This document shows positions 33,107 to 45,165 of a stretch of DNA of 64,000 nt, in pieces. The first letter of the stretch is position 1. Each line of letters begins with the position of its first letter. The translations under genes and the position numbers were made by a program. Origin of the DNA: Megalobrama amblycephala (Eukaryota; Chordata; Actinopteri; Cypriniformes; Xenocyprididae); the NCBI RefSeq assembly GCF_018812025.1, contig NC_063058.1, positions 23,405,797 to 23,469,796 on the forward strand. Reading direction: 5' to 3'. Below the pieces are notes generated by a model that saw only the letters and a program-made list of their open reading frames with translations, was not told the origin of the DNA and did not search any database.

Positions 33107-33320
33107 GTTGTCTTTTGGGAGGTAGACCATATGCTATCTCTGTGTTAATATATTTAATGTAATATGTATAATTGCTACGTGAGGTATAAGTTCTTTGGTG
33201 ATTATAAACATTGCTTCTTTGCACGCAATGAAAAGGAAACAAGGAACATTAGACATTAAACAGGATATGGATTATACATTAGATAAAACAATTCAATAGC
33301 AAAAAAAACAAAAACAAAGA
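33107..33320 (+). repeat. Paralogous block A (partner at 50174-50415)
   Basis: Shares ttttgggagg, tctctgtg, taatatttgt-like AT stretches, tctttgcac, aggatatggatt, tacattagat and aaacaattcaatag in the same order with 50174-50415. This is host intron sequence rather than an evident transposon. Confidence 0.6.
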
Positions 33321-33739
33321 TGCTCTGACCCAGTCGTCTAGCCATCACAATTTGGCCCTTAATTGTCAAACATCAACAGTTACATTCATTGTAATAAAAA
33401 GACCAGCTTTCTGTTATAAATAACAGCTTTTGTGTATCATACAAAAATGAAAGTAAAACAGGGTGATGACAAAATGAGGTGAAATATTCTTTTGAAACTC
33501 TAGATGGAAGTGTTAACTGTTTGAACCTTAGATTCAAATTGTAATATGTATTGTTTCAAGAAAATAAAATATGCAATATGTTTTGAGAAATGTTTAAATA
33601 ACATTTTCTATTCTATTATTTGTGTCTTTACAGGGAACAATACAATTTGACATAGATGGATGTTGCAGGATCTGTAAGATATTCTTTATACTAAACACCC
33701 TGACACAAACAATATATTTTTTTATGTTAAAAACTATTT

Positions 33740-35335
33740 TGTCCACATTACTATTGTCATGTCATGTCATGTCTTGTTTGGGTTTTTGTTTCATGTTCAC
33801 AGTTTATGGTTTGTTTTCATTGTTATGCTTTGTTTGTTTTGCCATGTGTTTTGTGTCATGTGATTTCCATTGCCCTCATGTGTTCATGTCATGTGCTTCC
33901 CCTGTCTCATGCATCATGTTCTGATTGGTTGTTATTAGGCTTGTTTGAGATGCGCCTAGCCTCGCCTGAAGTTCAGTGAAAGAAGTGCAGGCAAGACGGA
34001 CAATTCTCTGTTCTCGTAGTGGATCAGAACCTACGAGATCAAAGGAGGATATCACGGGATTCACACTCGTGCGCTGTGTTGCTGATAAACTGGATGTAAT
34101 TTAAGTTCTGTTGCTTTTATATGAAAATAAACATAATGAACAATACACCCAAAGTACTTGTTATTTATTTCCATTCGAAAGATGTGTGTATCAATCATTT
34201 TTACTTTAATTATAGACATGTTTTTATATATATATTTTTTTTTATAAATGACAACGTTCGCATAACCCATAGAGAGATCACTGTGTCAGAGAGTTTGGGA
34301 ATATTCACACATTATTTTTACACATAAAAACTCGAGAGCAACTGCGCTCGACTGCAGAATCCGACACGTCCGCCTCGCACTCGCGAGAGGTTTTTGACAC
34401 ACGTCGGCATGACATCAGAGCAAGGCGGCCCACCCTCGGACACATTTCTAACCGGCATGCATCTCGCGGTGATCACCGGTGATCGGTTCTGCGCAGAATT
34501 TGCAATTTGCAGAATGTGCGAGGCGGACGTGTCGGATTCTGCAGTCGAGCGCAGTTGCTCTCCACCGACTGCGCTGACCAAAAGCACGATGGGAAACGAC
34601 TTGCTGACGACACAGCTTAAAGCTTATTGGTTTAAACAACCGTGATGTATTGATCTGATTGAAAATGTTTGATTTCTCTAATATCATGTTTTTATGTGTA
34701 AAAATAATGTGTGATTATTCCCAAACTCTCTGACACAGTGATCTCTCTATGGGTTATGCGAACGTTGTCATTTATAAAAAAAAAATATATATATAAAAAC
34801 ATGTCTATAATTAAAGTAAAAATGATTGATACACACATCTTTCGAATGGAAATAAATAACAAGTACTTTGGGTGTATTGTTCATTATGTTTATTTTCATA
34901 TAAAAGCAACAGAACTTAAATTACATCCAGTTTATCAGCAACACAGCGCACGAGTGTGAATCCCGCGATATCCGCCTTTGATCTCGTAGGTTCTGATCAT
35001 AGAGGTTCTGATCCACTACGAGAACAGAGAACTGTTCGTCTTGCCTGCACTTTTTTCACTCCTCCCCTAACTGCAGCCGCCTACTCTCGGCTGAACTTCA
35101 GGCGAGGCTAGGCGCATCTCAAACAAGCCTATAGTCATGTGAATTCAGTTCTGTCTTGCCATTGGTCCTTTGTCTTCATTGTTCACAGGTGTTCCTTGTT
35201 TGTCATTAGTCCCTTTGTATAAATAGCCCTCATGTTTGATTGTTCTCTTGTCTAGCTTTGTTTAAAGTCAAGTAAAGCCATGTCAAGTCACGTCTGTTTT
35301 GTTGTTATGGGTTTATATTATTAAAAACTGCACTT
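33740..35335 (+). repeat. LTR-like sequence split by a palindromic element
   Basis: 33740-33935 (catgtcatgtcatgtcttg and similar TCATGT-rich text) and 35132-35335 continue each other around the insertion. The second half has a TATA-like tataaatag at about 35218 and a T-rich region, similar in style to the solo LTR at 57749-60877. I could not define its TG...CA ends, so the type is uncertain. Confidence 0.4.
33938..35129. mobile_element. 1.2-kb palindromic element, GGCTTGTTTGAG ends
   Basis: Ends GGCTTGTTTGAGATGCGCC and its reverse complement, with TA on both sides (33936-33937 and 35130-35131). Arms pair for most of their ~520 bp: cataacccatagagagatca on the left equals the complement of tgatctctctatgggttatg on the right. 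A non-palindromic centre of about 120 bp (34386-34505) is shared with 14031-14160. No transposase. Confidence 0.8.
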
Positions 35336-35512
35336 GGGTTCTACCTACGCTCGCCTCCAGTGGACTCTCTCTCTAGTGATGGTGAGATGAAGCCTCATGA
35401 AACATTGAAGCTTTTCAGCCAAGTGGTTCACAAAAGGGTTCATTTCTCGAGGCTTAATTTGCTCACAATTCCACCTGGTGGTCAAAGAGTGTAAAATAAG
35501 CAGATACATTAG

Positions 35513-36981
35513 GCCGGGTTCACACCGCAAGCGGCAGCAGAGCAGAAGCATGAACTGCAGCTGCAGAGACGCGCGAGTATTCACACTGGAAGCGTTTGTA
35601 CAGCGTCACAGCAGCGGCTCGAAGCTGCATATAAAGTGAGCATTTCTTTACAAAGACAGCTATAAATTTGTTTTTATAATTGGTCATTGTTAAACTTGAT
35701 AGTCTTGAAAGTTTGTTAACATGCAAGATGTACAACACTTACATATAAACATAAAATAAATAAAAATAAATAAATAAAAGCCTCTTGTCATCCATTGCTG
35801 CACACAAATGAGGTAAGCTTTGTGTTTTACATCATCTGACACATGAACATGTTTACAAGACAGCAAACTCGGGTTTGATTTGGGTATGCAAGAGCCTAAA
35901 TTGCTGTCTGTGTAATAACTAAAATAATGTTATAGCCTATCATATTTTCTGGCTAGTTTAGTTTTCTATAATATAACGTTACCATACTTTAGCCCAAACT
36001 GAATAATTAAAAACAAGTTTAAATGAGTAAATCTTCTATAAATATTTTTTAATATTGATTTTCTTTCATGACATACTTCAATTCCTGTTAAAACACACTA
36101 GATATGCTTATTCTGTGCATTTTGAGCACTTTTTGTTTGAAATCATATTTATTTTGTCCATCAAAGGTGTACTTTCACTTTAATTGAGCGTTAGCAGCGC
36201 AGCAAAAATAGACCCAGCGCCGAAACGATCGCGGCACTGCTGCTTCTGCTCTGCTCCGTGCTGCCTCGCAGCCTCTGCGTGCGGTGTGAATGCTCTCATC
36301 TGTTAAAATGGACGCCAAAAAGAAGCAGCAGTGCCGCGATCGTTTCGCTCAAAATGCACAGAATAAGCATATCTAGTGTGTTTTAACAAGAATTGAAGTA
36401 TGTCATGAAAGAAAATAAATATTAAAAAATATTTATAAAAGATTTACTCATTTAAACTTGTTTTTAATTATTCAGTTTGGGCTAAAGTATGGTATATTAT
36501 AGAAAACTAAACTAGCCAGAAAATATGATATATAAACATTATTTTAGTTATTACACAGGCAGCAATATAGGCTCTTGCAAACCCAAATCAAACCCGAGTT
36601 TGCTGTCTTTTTCGCCGAGTTTGCAGTCTTGTAAACATGTTCACGCGTCAGATGATGTAAAACACAAAGCTTACCTCATTTGTGTGCAGCAATGGATGAC
36701 ACGAGGCTTTTATTTATTTATTTTTATTTTATGTTTATATGTGAGTGTTGTAGGCTACCTGTTAACAAACTTTCAAGACTATCAAGTTTAACAATGACCA
36801 ATTATAAAAACAAATTTATAGCTGTCGTTGTAAAGAAATGCTCACTTTATATGTAGCTTCGAGCCGCTGCTGTGACGCTGTACAAACGCTTCCAGTGTGA
36901 ATACTCGCGCGTCACTGCAGCTGCAGTTCACGCTCACGCGCTGCTTCCGCTCTGCTGCCGCTTGCGGTGTGAACCCGGCCT
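35513..36981. mobile_element. Palindromic element with GGCCGGGTTCACACCGC ends
   Basis: Left end aggccgggttcacaccgcaa, right end its complement. Arms of about 650 bp match as inverted copies, including the tctagtgtgttttaac block. The centre (about 36190-36345) holds a second small palindrome with tgccgcgatcgtttcg. No coding content. Confidence 0.75.
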
Positions 36982-38055
36982 AACGCTCAATTAAAGTGAA
37001 AGTACACCTTTGATGGACAAAATAAATATGATTTCACACAAAAAGTGCTCAAAATGCACAGAATAAGCATATCTAGTGTGTTTTAACAAGAATTGAAGTA
37101 TGTCATGAAAGAAAATCAATATTAAAAAATTTATAGAAGATTTACTAGGGCTGTCAAACGATTAATCACGATTAATCGCATACAAAATAAAAGTTTGAGT
37201 TTGCCTAATATATGTGGGTGTACTGTGTGTAATTATTATGTATATATAAATACAAACACATCCATGTATATATTTGAGAAATATTTACAAGTATATGTAT
37301 TTATTTATATTTTTATATAATTTATATTATATATAAATACATTTTTTGTACATAAATAACATTTCTCTTAAATATATACATTAATTTGTGTGTATTTATA
37401 TATACAAATTAATTACACACATTACTCCCACATATATTATACAAACTCAAACTTTTATTTTGTATGTGATTAATCGTTTGACAGCCCTAAGATTTACTCA
37501 TTTAAACTTGTTTTTAATTATTCAGTTTGGGCTAAAGTATGGTATATTATAGAAAACTAAATTAAACTAGCCAGAAAATATGAAATAAACATTATTTTAG
37601 TTACTACACATACAGCAATTTAGGCTCTTGCATACCCAAATCAAACCCGAGTTTGCTGTCTTTTTCGCCGAGTTTGCAGTCTTGTAAACATGTTCATGCG
37701 TCAGATGATGTAAAACACAAAGCTTACCTCATTCGTGTGCAGCAATGGATGACACGAGGCTTTTATTTATTTATTTTTATTTAGGCTTTATGTTTATATG
37801 TGAGTGTTGTACACCTTGCATGTTAACAAACTTCCAAGACTATCAAGTTTAACAATGACCAACTATAAAAACAAATGTATAGCTGTCTTTGTAAAGAAAT
37901 GCTCAATTTATATGTAGCTTCGAGCCGCTGCTGTGACGCTGTACAAACGCTTCCAGTGTGAATACTCGCGCGTCTCTGCAGCTGCAGTTCACGCTCACGC
38001 GCTGCTAACGCGCTGCTTCCGCTCTGCTGCCGCTTGCGGTGTGAACCCGGCGTTA
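36982..38055 (-). repeat. Third, tandem copy of the palindrome arm, interrupted by a hAT MITE
   Basis: Repeats the right arm of 35513-36981 in the same order, from acgctcaattaaagtgaaag to gcttgcggtgtgaacccggc, with an extra gctaacgcgctgc near the end. Interrupted by 37146-37489. Confidence 0.75.
37146..37489. mobile_element. hAT-type MITE with exact 8-bp target duplication
   Basis: AGATTTAC at 37138-37145 and 37490-37497 flank ends TAGGGCTGTCAAACGATTAA and reverse complement. The uninterrupted target gatttactcatttaaac is visible in the neighbouring arm copies, which proves the insertion. 344 bp, AT-rich centre. Confidence 0.9.
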
Positions 38056-38384
38056 CAGATGACCTGATGTGATCTGTGATACACTTTATTTTGCGCCAGT
38101 TAAGGCTTAGAAAAAAAAATCAATTTACACATAGACTAATATATTTATTTGAATGTAATGTGTATTTTCTGGTTGTATATAATTACTGTTTAACATAACT
38201 GTGTAATAAACATATTGGCTTCAAATGAATGGGGCTATCAAATGTGTGCAAATAAATTATGTGGTCATAACAGGCAGGAGGGGCGATATTATTATTCTAA
38301 AACCACAAATTCTGAGGGGATCCCACGGTTTATATATCTGTCAAAATGTCGCGCTAAGATTTGAACCGCATCCTGAACCAGTAA

Positions 38385-39025
38385 GGCCGGGTTTACACTG
38401 CACGCGTGTGCGGCACGTTACGGCTGCGACGCGGCTACCGGAGCTGATACGCGGCCACTCTAGTCAATGCTCGTGTTTACACCAGCCGCGGCGCGGCGCG
38501 TTTGAGAAGCGTCCCAGAAGCGGCTCGCCGCGCCGCTTCGCTAAAGATAGGCACCTCGCCTATTTTTGACGGACGCCGCGTCCAAGACGCGCAGCTCAAA
38601 TACAAAATAAAGTCAAAATAATCACCCTGAGTAATCTCCCGCTCATATTTCACTTCACTACGATGCCAGAAACTGACGACAAGAGATTCGAAGTTGAAAA
38701 ACTTGAAATTTCTTTGTTTTTGTTGTCCATAACTGGAATATTAAGTGTACAATTATTATTAACTTCATCTGTATAGCTACAGCAAAATAAATTATGGCAT
38801 AGCAATAAACACAATTAAACCGGACAATATATAACAATTTAGCCATTAAAAACATGAAAAAATCAACGAAAACAACGTCAGACAGGCAAATCTCGTGGTC
38901 TCGCGAATCCAGCCGCTTCGCTTCTGAAATGCTTCTGGTGTGAGTTGACACCGTTCAGAAGACGGAACAAAACCATGCCGGAGCCGTAACGCAACGCACA
39001 CGCGTGCAGTGTAAACGAGGGGTAA
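38385..39025. mobile_element. GC-ended palindromic MITE
   Basis: gggtttacactgcacgcgtg near 38389 pairs with cacgcgtgcagtgtaaacga near 39000, and the acgttacggc/gccgtaacg blocks also pair. Related in style to the 35513 element but distinct. No coding content. Confidence 0.65.
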
Positions 39026-39779
39026 GGCAGAAGCGAGGCTTCGAACGTCATCAATGACGTAATTGATGTAAAGTGATACAAGCCTCGATACGCGCTTCAC
39101 TAAAAGCTTCCGGGATTTCTCGACACACGCTCCGAAGCCTCGGCACAGAACGTAACATCACTATCTCTCCCCGTTACAACTATGTCTATGCAGATAATTT
39201 AACAGATGTTAAGTATATTAAAAATAACATAATAGGCCCTACATAACATTCAGTGCATGCATTGTTCATGAGTCTCAAGCTTACCTGCCTCTATCATCTC
39301 TCAGGTGAACCCAGCAACTGTGCTCTAGAGAAGGACATCACCCGTCTGCATTTCAATGGTTGCATTTCCATCGAGGATGTAGAAGTTACTTCCTGCACTG
39401 GCCACTGTGACAGCAGATCAATGTGAGAGCATTACACAAACATATTCATTTTTTATTTTTAATTCTCAGATGAACTGTAAAGTCTATAATTTGCATAATA
39501 TTTTGTAAGACTTCCTTTCTGAAGACTTGGCAATAAACATAATTATAATAATATAATAATTATAATAATAATTATCAATATTAAAACATTTAAAATGTTA
39601 AAATTATGAAAATGTAAAGAAAAATACCTATGCCAAAATACATAACAGGGTTGAAAATTAAGACTCATTTAGTCTAATTAAGATTAATGTAAGCTGTCAC
39701 TCAGTAGAGACTAGCTAGTTTGGGACGAAATGTTGATTTTGTAGTTATTGATGTCTTATATTTCCATAAATTAAAAGTT

Positions 39780-39800
39780 TTTTTTTTTTTTTTTTTTTTA
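39780..39800. repeat. T-run
   Basis: About 21 T in the intron between the two CTCK exons. Confidence 0.8.
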
Positions 39801-40634
39801 GCAACAGGATTGCGAGATATCAATATGTCTTTGCTAATTAAAACAATTTTGTTAATTATTCTATAATAAAATGAATATCAATTCAACTGACTGTTAAAAT
39901 GATCATGTTTTTACAAAGCAAAAATAGCTCAGAAATTGAAGATAGCTCTGGGAAAATCTCCAAACATCTGTTTGTGGTAGCCTTTTGGTTTGATATTTTG
40001 TCATGTATCCAATGAAATTCATACATTTTTAAGTGTGCCTTAGCATCCAAACCTTTGTGTGGATACTATATATAAGGATAAACTCACATCCAGCTGTATT
40101 ACATTCATCTGACTGATGTTTTCTTGGAAACCTGCACAGGTATTCGATGGACATGAACGATATGACGCACAGCTGTTTTTGCTGCCAGGAGGATCAATTC
40201 AGCAATAGAAATGTGACGCTGAAGTGTGCCAATGGCAGTGAGATCCCTCATGACTACAAGTATAGAGACCTGCAAATGCACTCTAACTGAGTGCGAAAAT
40301 GAGAAGAAAAAATAAAAGAATAAAAGGTCCTCCTTACTGCTGATTTGAACATGACTCAATCTGAAAAATTTTAAAACATATTTATATATATCCGAAAATG
40401 ACAGTAGTTATGATTTAAGCTGATTGTTGCAGTGCATTAATGGCTAAATTGATCTTTTCTTTGTAGTTTGATGCAGGGGTATGGTTAACTCTAAGCATAA
40501 TCTATTTTGTTATGTCTTGAAGGGGAACCTGGGCTTTTTTTTTTCTTCTTTTTTTTCATTTGTTACATTCTCTGGTAATGCATGCTATAATAATGTCCTG
40601 TACTTTTCCTTCCAATGAAATGAATTAAAATCAC

Positions 40635-40650
40635 AATAAAGCATAATAAA
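40635..40650 (+). terminator. Two polyadenylation signals after the orphan mucin tail
   Basis: AATAAA at 40635-40640 and 40645-40650, 345-360 bases after the premature stop, at a plausible distance for the 3' UTR of the CTCK exon. This suggests the 3' end remained transcription-competent at least until recently. Confidence 0.55.
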
Positions 40651-40785
40651 GAGCATCAACTACAGTCCCCTGGATTTATTCAGAGAAGTGCCTCCAGTAA
40701 TCTCCAGTATATGGTTTCATGTTTACAGTGAAAATGTCCATGTTTAATTTATGTTGAATCACACTGTACATAGAAGTATTCAGTA

Positions 40786-41487
40786 CACTCAAAAAAATGA
40801 ACTTTCACTGTTGTTAGTTTCACTCAAACCACCCTTGTTCACATTACTTAAAAAACTCATGTAACTACATGAACGTAATTTAACTGCGTTGTTTCTACTA
40901 AAATTGAGTATTGTCAGCTTTGCTTAGCAAGTGTTTGTTCAGTCAACTTAACATTGCTGTGTGAAACGCTCACATTATTGTTGACATAACTAACTGTGCA
41001 GTGGATCCGTAGTTCCCAGCATGCTCTGCATTAGGAGAGTAAATTTAGGGATTAAAGTGTTATTTTATGTGTTTTTCAGTAAAGGGAAAGATGTTGTTAG
41101 TTTATGTTAGTGTTTAATGTTCAGTTTCTGTAATGTTTTTGAATTTTGTGGTTACCATCATGCAGAAGAGTGTCGCCTGTGTTTAGGCTGTGCGCACTCA
41201 TATACGCGTGTTTATAGGATGAAATTCCTGCTCTCAATTCAATTCGGTTTGTTCAATTAGTTATTTTTTGAGTGCATTTTGATATGTTGTATCCTTTTTA
41301 TTTAAATGATTATTCAAAAAACAATGACAAATGATTTGTATTTACCCAAATAAATTTTGTCAGCTTTACTTGAATTTCTTTTGTTCATTCAACTAAATAG
41401 TTTTTTGTACAAATTACTCAATATTGTTGCGTGGAACCACTTGACACTTATTTTTTAAGTAAATCCAACAATTCATTTTTTTGAGTG
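40786..41487. mobile_element. TA-flanked MITE with CACTCAAAAAAATGAA ends
   Basis: TA at 40784-40785 and 41488-41489; ends CACTCAAAAAAATGAA and reverse complement. Internal caagtgtttgttcagtcaac-type text is a repeat common in fish. 702 bp, no ORF. Confidence 0.8.
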
Positions 41488-41489
41488 TA

Positions 41490-43056
41490 CCTGGCCATAA
41501 AGAAAGTAGCGTCATGTCTTCTGCAGTACCTTCATCTCACCTCAAGAGGTCACTGTCTATACTTTGGAAATACCTGTGCAAGTTGAATAAAGCAGACTAA
41601 AAGAGCTTCTTTTCTTTCTTTTATATGTGCCTCGTTAAATGTAGAGCCGTTTCACTCAACATATCTTCAAAGGAGCGAGCTAAGATGAGCATAACCGATG
41701 TCCATCGCATATGCAGATTGGTATCTAAAAGTTGTTGTTTTTTTTGTTAATTTTTTCCCCCTCAATATTTTAGATTTAAATCGAATAAAACACCAACAAT
41801 GCCATAGACATCTCCGTCAGTTTGTACTTAGTAGGCCTACCGCCCTTAACACTTTCTCCGACAAGCGAGACTTGTTTTCCCCTTTTTTGTTTCATGTAAT
41901 TTTCGGCATAAAGCATATACTCTATCTTTGGATAGCTATATCTATCCTATGACTGTAGTAAAACATAATCAGAGACTTACTTCTAAGTCAGGGTAGCACC
42001 ACATCAAATTCTTGACAGGAAGGAACACAATGCCGGGATAAAGGTTGTAAGTTGTGAAAATTACATGATCTAGGACCTTTATATAGTGTGTGCCATTTTA
42101 AAGACTGTATTGTAAACTCAAATCAAATGTTCATGTCCAATAAATATTGTAGTTACATGGTCATTATTTCAAAATAAACCAACAAGAATTTCATCCACAT
42201 ATGTTTCTCTAGGTTGTATAGGGAAAAAAGTGTGAATCCTGAATCCATACCATTAGTAGATCTCTTTTGTTTAGTAGATCTTCTCTTTTTCAACTGCAGC
42301 TCCATCAGTAGAACGACCCATCACAATGAGCTGTCTGTCAGCGCTTGATCTTTTAGGCTTTAGCTGCTTTGGGACAGTGTAATCTGATCAGAAGGAGGAA
42401 CCCTGTTGGCTTTTGCACATATGATATATTATCTTTCAGTCCCACCGACATTTAAAGTTCTAGCAAAGTTTGAGAGTAAACAGTATTAATAGAAGCCTTG
42501 GTGGGGAGAAACTTTGTTTAGACTCTTGCAAAATGGCATTTATTACTGCTGTCATCTCAAACTAAACAAGGATGTGAGTTCTGAAGAAACGATACACTGT
42601 ATCATGTACTAAACCTGAATTGACACTCTAAATGTGTACTTAGCTGTTATGAGTTTTGGGCTGGCAAGATCAATCATTTTACACAAACATTGAAAATTCA
42701 TTAATTTATTCACCCTTATGTTCCAAACTAGTATCATTTTATTTTTTTCTATGGTAATTAATCAACATATTCTTTAAAGAGTTCTTTAAGATGGGGTTAT
42801 GTTCTCACATGCGTTTAGGAGAAGCTGATTTTGAGTATGAAGACACAAAATTAAATAAATATACACACACGGAGGTATGCATATGGGTCAATGATGTATA
42901 AGGAGAGGCCAATTTTAAAATACAAAAAATAATAATATGAATTGTTCAAACATTAAGAATATTGTGTACACATAAATTCATATTAAAATTTAAAATTAAG
43001 TGATTTTAGTGTTTTTTTGTTTGTTTTGTTTTTATATAGCTAAATTGGCCATAGCC
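41490..43056. other. Intergenic stretch, no gene recognised
   Basis: About 41500-42480 appears low-copy but holds no ORF with motifs. 42690-43020 is AT-rich. I see nothing else to support. Confidence 0.35.
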
Positions 43057-43060
43057 TTAA

Positions 43061-43980
43061 AGGTGCCCTAGAATTAAATATTGAATTTATATTGGCATAG
43101 TTGAATAACAAGAGTTCAGTACATGGAAATGACATACAGTGAGTTTCAAACTCCATTGTTTCCTCCTTCTTATATAAATCTCATTTGTTTAAAAGACCTC
43201 CGAAGAACAGGCGAATCTCAACATAACACCGACTGTTACGTAACAGTCGGGATCATTAATATGTACGCCCCCAATATTTGCATATGCCAGCCCATGATCA
43301 AGCCATTAGACAAGGGCAGAACGTCTGGATGTGTACAGCTGAATCATCAGACTAGGTAAGCAAGCAAGAACAATAGCGAAAAATGGCAGATGGAGCAATA
43401 ATAACTGACATGATCCATGATAACATGATATTTTTAGTGATATTTGTGAATTGTCTTTCTAAATGTTTCGTTAGCATGTTGCTAATGTACTGTTAAATGT
43501 GGTTAAAGTTACCATCGTTTATTACTGTATTCACAGAGACAAGAGAGCCGTCACTATTTTCATTTTAAACACTTGCAGTCTGTATAATGCATAAACACAA
43601 CTTCATTCTTTATAAATCTCTCCAACAGTGTGTAATGTTAGCTTTAGCCATGCAGCATAGCCTCAAACTCATTCAGAATCAAATGTAATACATCCAAATA
43701 AATACTATACTTACATGATCCGATGTATGCAAGCAGCATGCATGACGAAAATCTTGTAAAGATCCATTTTGAGGGTTATATTAGCTGTGTAAACTGTATT
43801 TTATGCTGTTCAAGGCAAGCGCGAGCTCCGGGGGAGGGGGGAATGATGCCCCAAAATAGGCAGTTAAAAAAATGAATTTAAAAAAATCTATGGGGTATTT
43901 TGAGCTGAAACTTCACAGACACATTCAGGGGACACCTTAGACTTATATTACATCTTTTAAAAAGAAGTTCTAGGGCACCT
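43061..43980. mobile_element. TTAA-type MITE, complete
   Basis: TTAA at 43057-43060 and 43981-43984. Ends AGGTGCCCTAGAATTAAAT and (reverse complement) AGGTGCCCTAGAAC. 920 bp. The right half matches 16378-16756. Confidence 0.85.
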
Positions 43981-44339
43981 TTAAAAATGTCATGTTGTGC
44001 GACCATGATTTATCTTAAAATTAATAAATTTCCTTAACATGCTTAAAAATATTTTTTATAAGTTCTCAGTAAAGTGTTTAGAAACAAAGTATTTGCAGTT
44101 ATTTTGAGATTCTGTATAGAATGACCTTATATTTTTGTTCTATAACTTCAGAATTGCCTTCTTAAATGAAGTTAAGACTTATTTTTCTTGTAAATCACAT
44201 AAAACTGATAAAAAAATAATTAAAATACCATTCACTTAAGCATACTGTATCAGTGATTCATATTTCAGCCATAGAAATTAGATATTTTACATTAGGTATT
44301 TTATTTTTAATTTAATACAGTAATTGCTATTATTGGTCA

Positions 44340-44884
44340 CACCACATGATGTGTGGTCGCTCCAAATGACACAAAGACCTTAAATATCATTACAAATTTA
44401 TTTAAAGAGATCAATAAACAGTTAATTGAATATAAAAGCACTAAAACTGCCAATCTAGGACATATATCTATCATGGAAAACACTCTGCACTGGTCGCACC
44501 ACATGATATTAGGTGGCACCACATGATATTTTCAAATTCATTCAAAATTTACAGGCACAGAATTGGCCACCTGAACAAAACAAGCTAGCTTCCCACCAAA
44601 GGTCACTATGAAGTTTATAATAAAAGTATATATTTGCATGAATAACTTAATATTCATTGTTTTTTGAGGTCATACCACATGATATCCAAATGTGGTAACA
44701 ACATACCAGCTGTTAAAAAAGTTTTTTTTTCCAAATTTAAGACAGAGTTACAAACCTGTTTGCTGCTTCCTTTGGTCCTTCGCAAATTGGTATATGATGC
44801 AACTTCCTGTCTTTGAATGGATTTCAACATGAAAGTCCCAAAATAGTTGTTTTTTGATGGTCACACTCGCACCACATGATATTT
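44340..44884 (+). repeat. Cluster of five ACCACATGATRT motifs
   Basis: ACCACATGATGT or ACCACATGATAT occurs at 44341, 44499, 44519, 44675 and 44871, mostly preceded by GGTC or GGTG plus GCACC. Spacings are 158, 20, 156 and 196 bases, so it is not a simple satellite. The first copy is followed by gtgtggt, making a short palindrome. Confidence 0.6.
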
Positions 44885-45165
44885 CATAAAACAGACATTG
44901 TACTGTCCTCAACATGTTTTTAGTATTTTGACAGTCAGATAAACTCCCTTCCCTCGCATGACTCTGAAGACAAGAAGTTTGTTTGCCCACAGGTTTAATG
45001 GTCTTGGGTATGGAGTGAAACTACAAATAAACAAATAAACATATTTCAATAATAATGTCCAGGAATTACCAACAACTACAGCATCATATCAACATCCACA
45101 ATAATGTGTGCAAATAAACATAACATTTTGTAATGTAAATAATGAATACAGCGATATGACACTGT

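Larger units (their letters stand above)
33634..40290 (+). pseudogene. Orphan 3' end of a gel-forming mucin (CTCK exons), C-terminus frameshifted
   Basis: Three exons with matching phases: 33634-33673 (GTIQFDIDGCCRI), 39305-39422 (CEPSNCALEKDITRLHFNGC, then DVEVTSCTGHC) and 40140-40290 (MTHSCFCCQ, NVTLKCANGSEI). Together they form most of a C-terminal cystine knot, the dimerisation domain of secreted mucins such as MUC2 and MUC5. In exon 3 the frame reaches a premature TGA at 40288-40290. The next frame holds the expected final cysteines (ETCKCTLTEC) and a stop at 40313-40315, so two bases seem to be missing near 40262. No upstream mucin domains exist in the window; saal1 lies there in opposite orientation. 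It could also be an unsuspected small cystine-knot gene. Confidence 0.7.

Noticed and set aside
33622..33979. Hydrophobic Cys-rich frames over the second 40-nt mucin exon
   Set aside because: They run from the exon straight through its splice donor into LTR-like TCATGT repeats; the splice-defined 40-nt exon explains the coding signal better.
34061..34959. Identical frames on opposite strands (LINE-like or gene pair)
   Set aside because: Produced by the two arms of the 33938-35129 palindrome; no domain.
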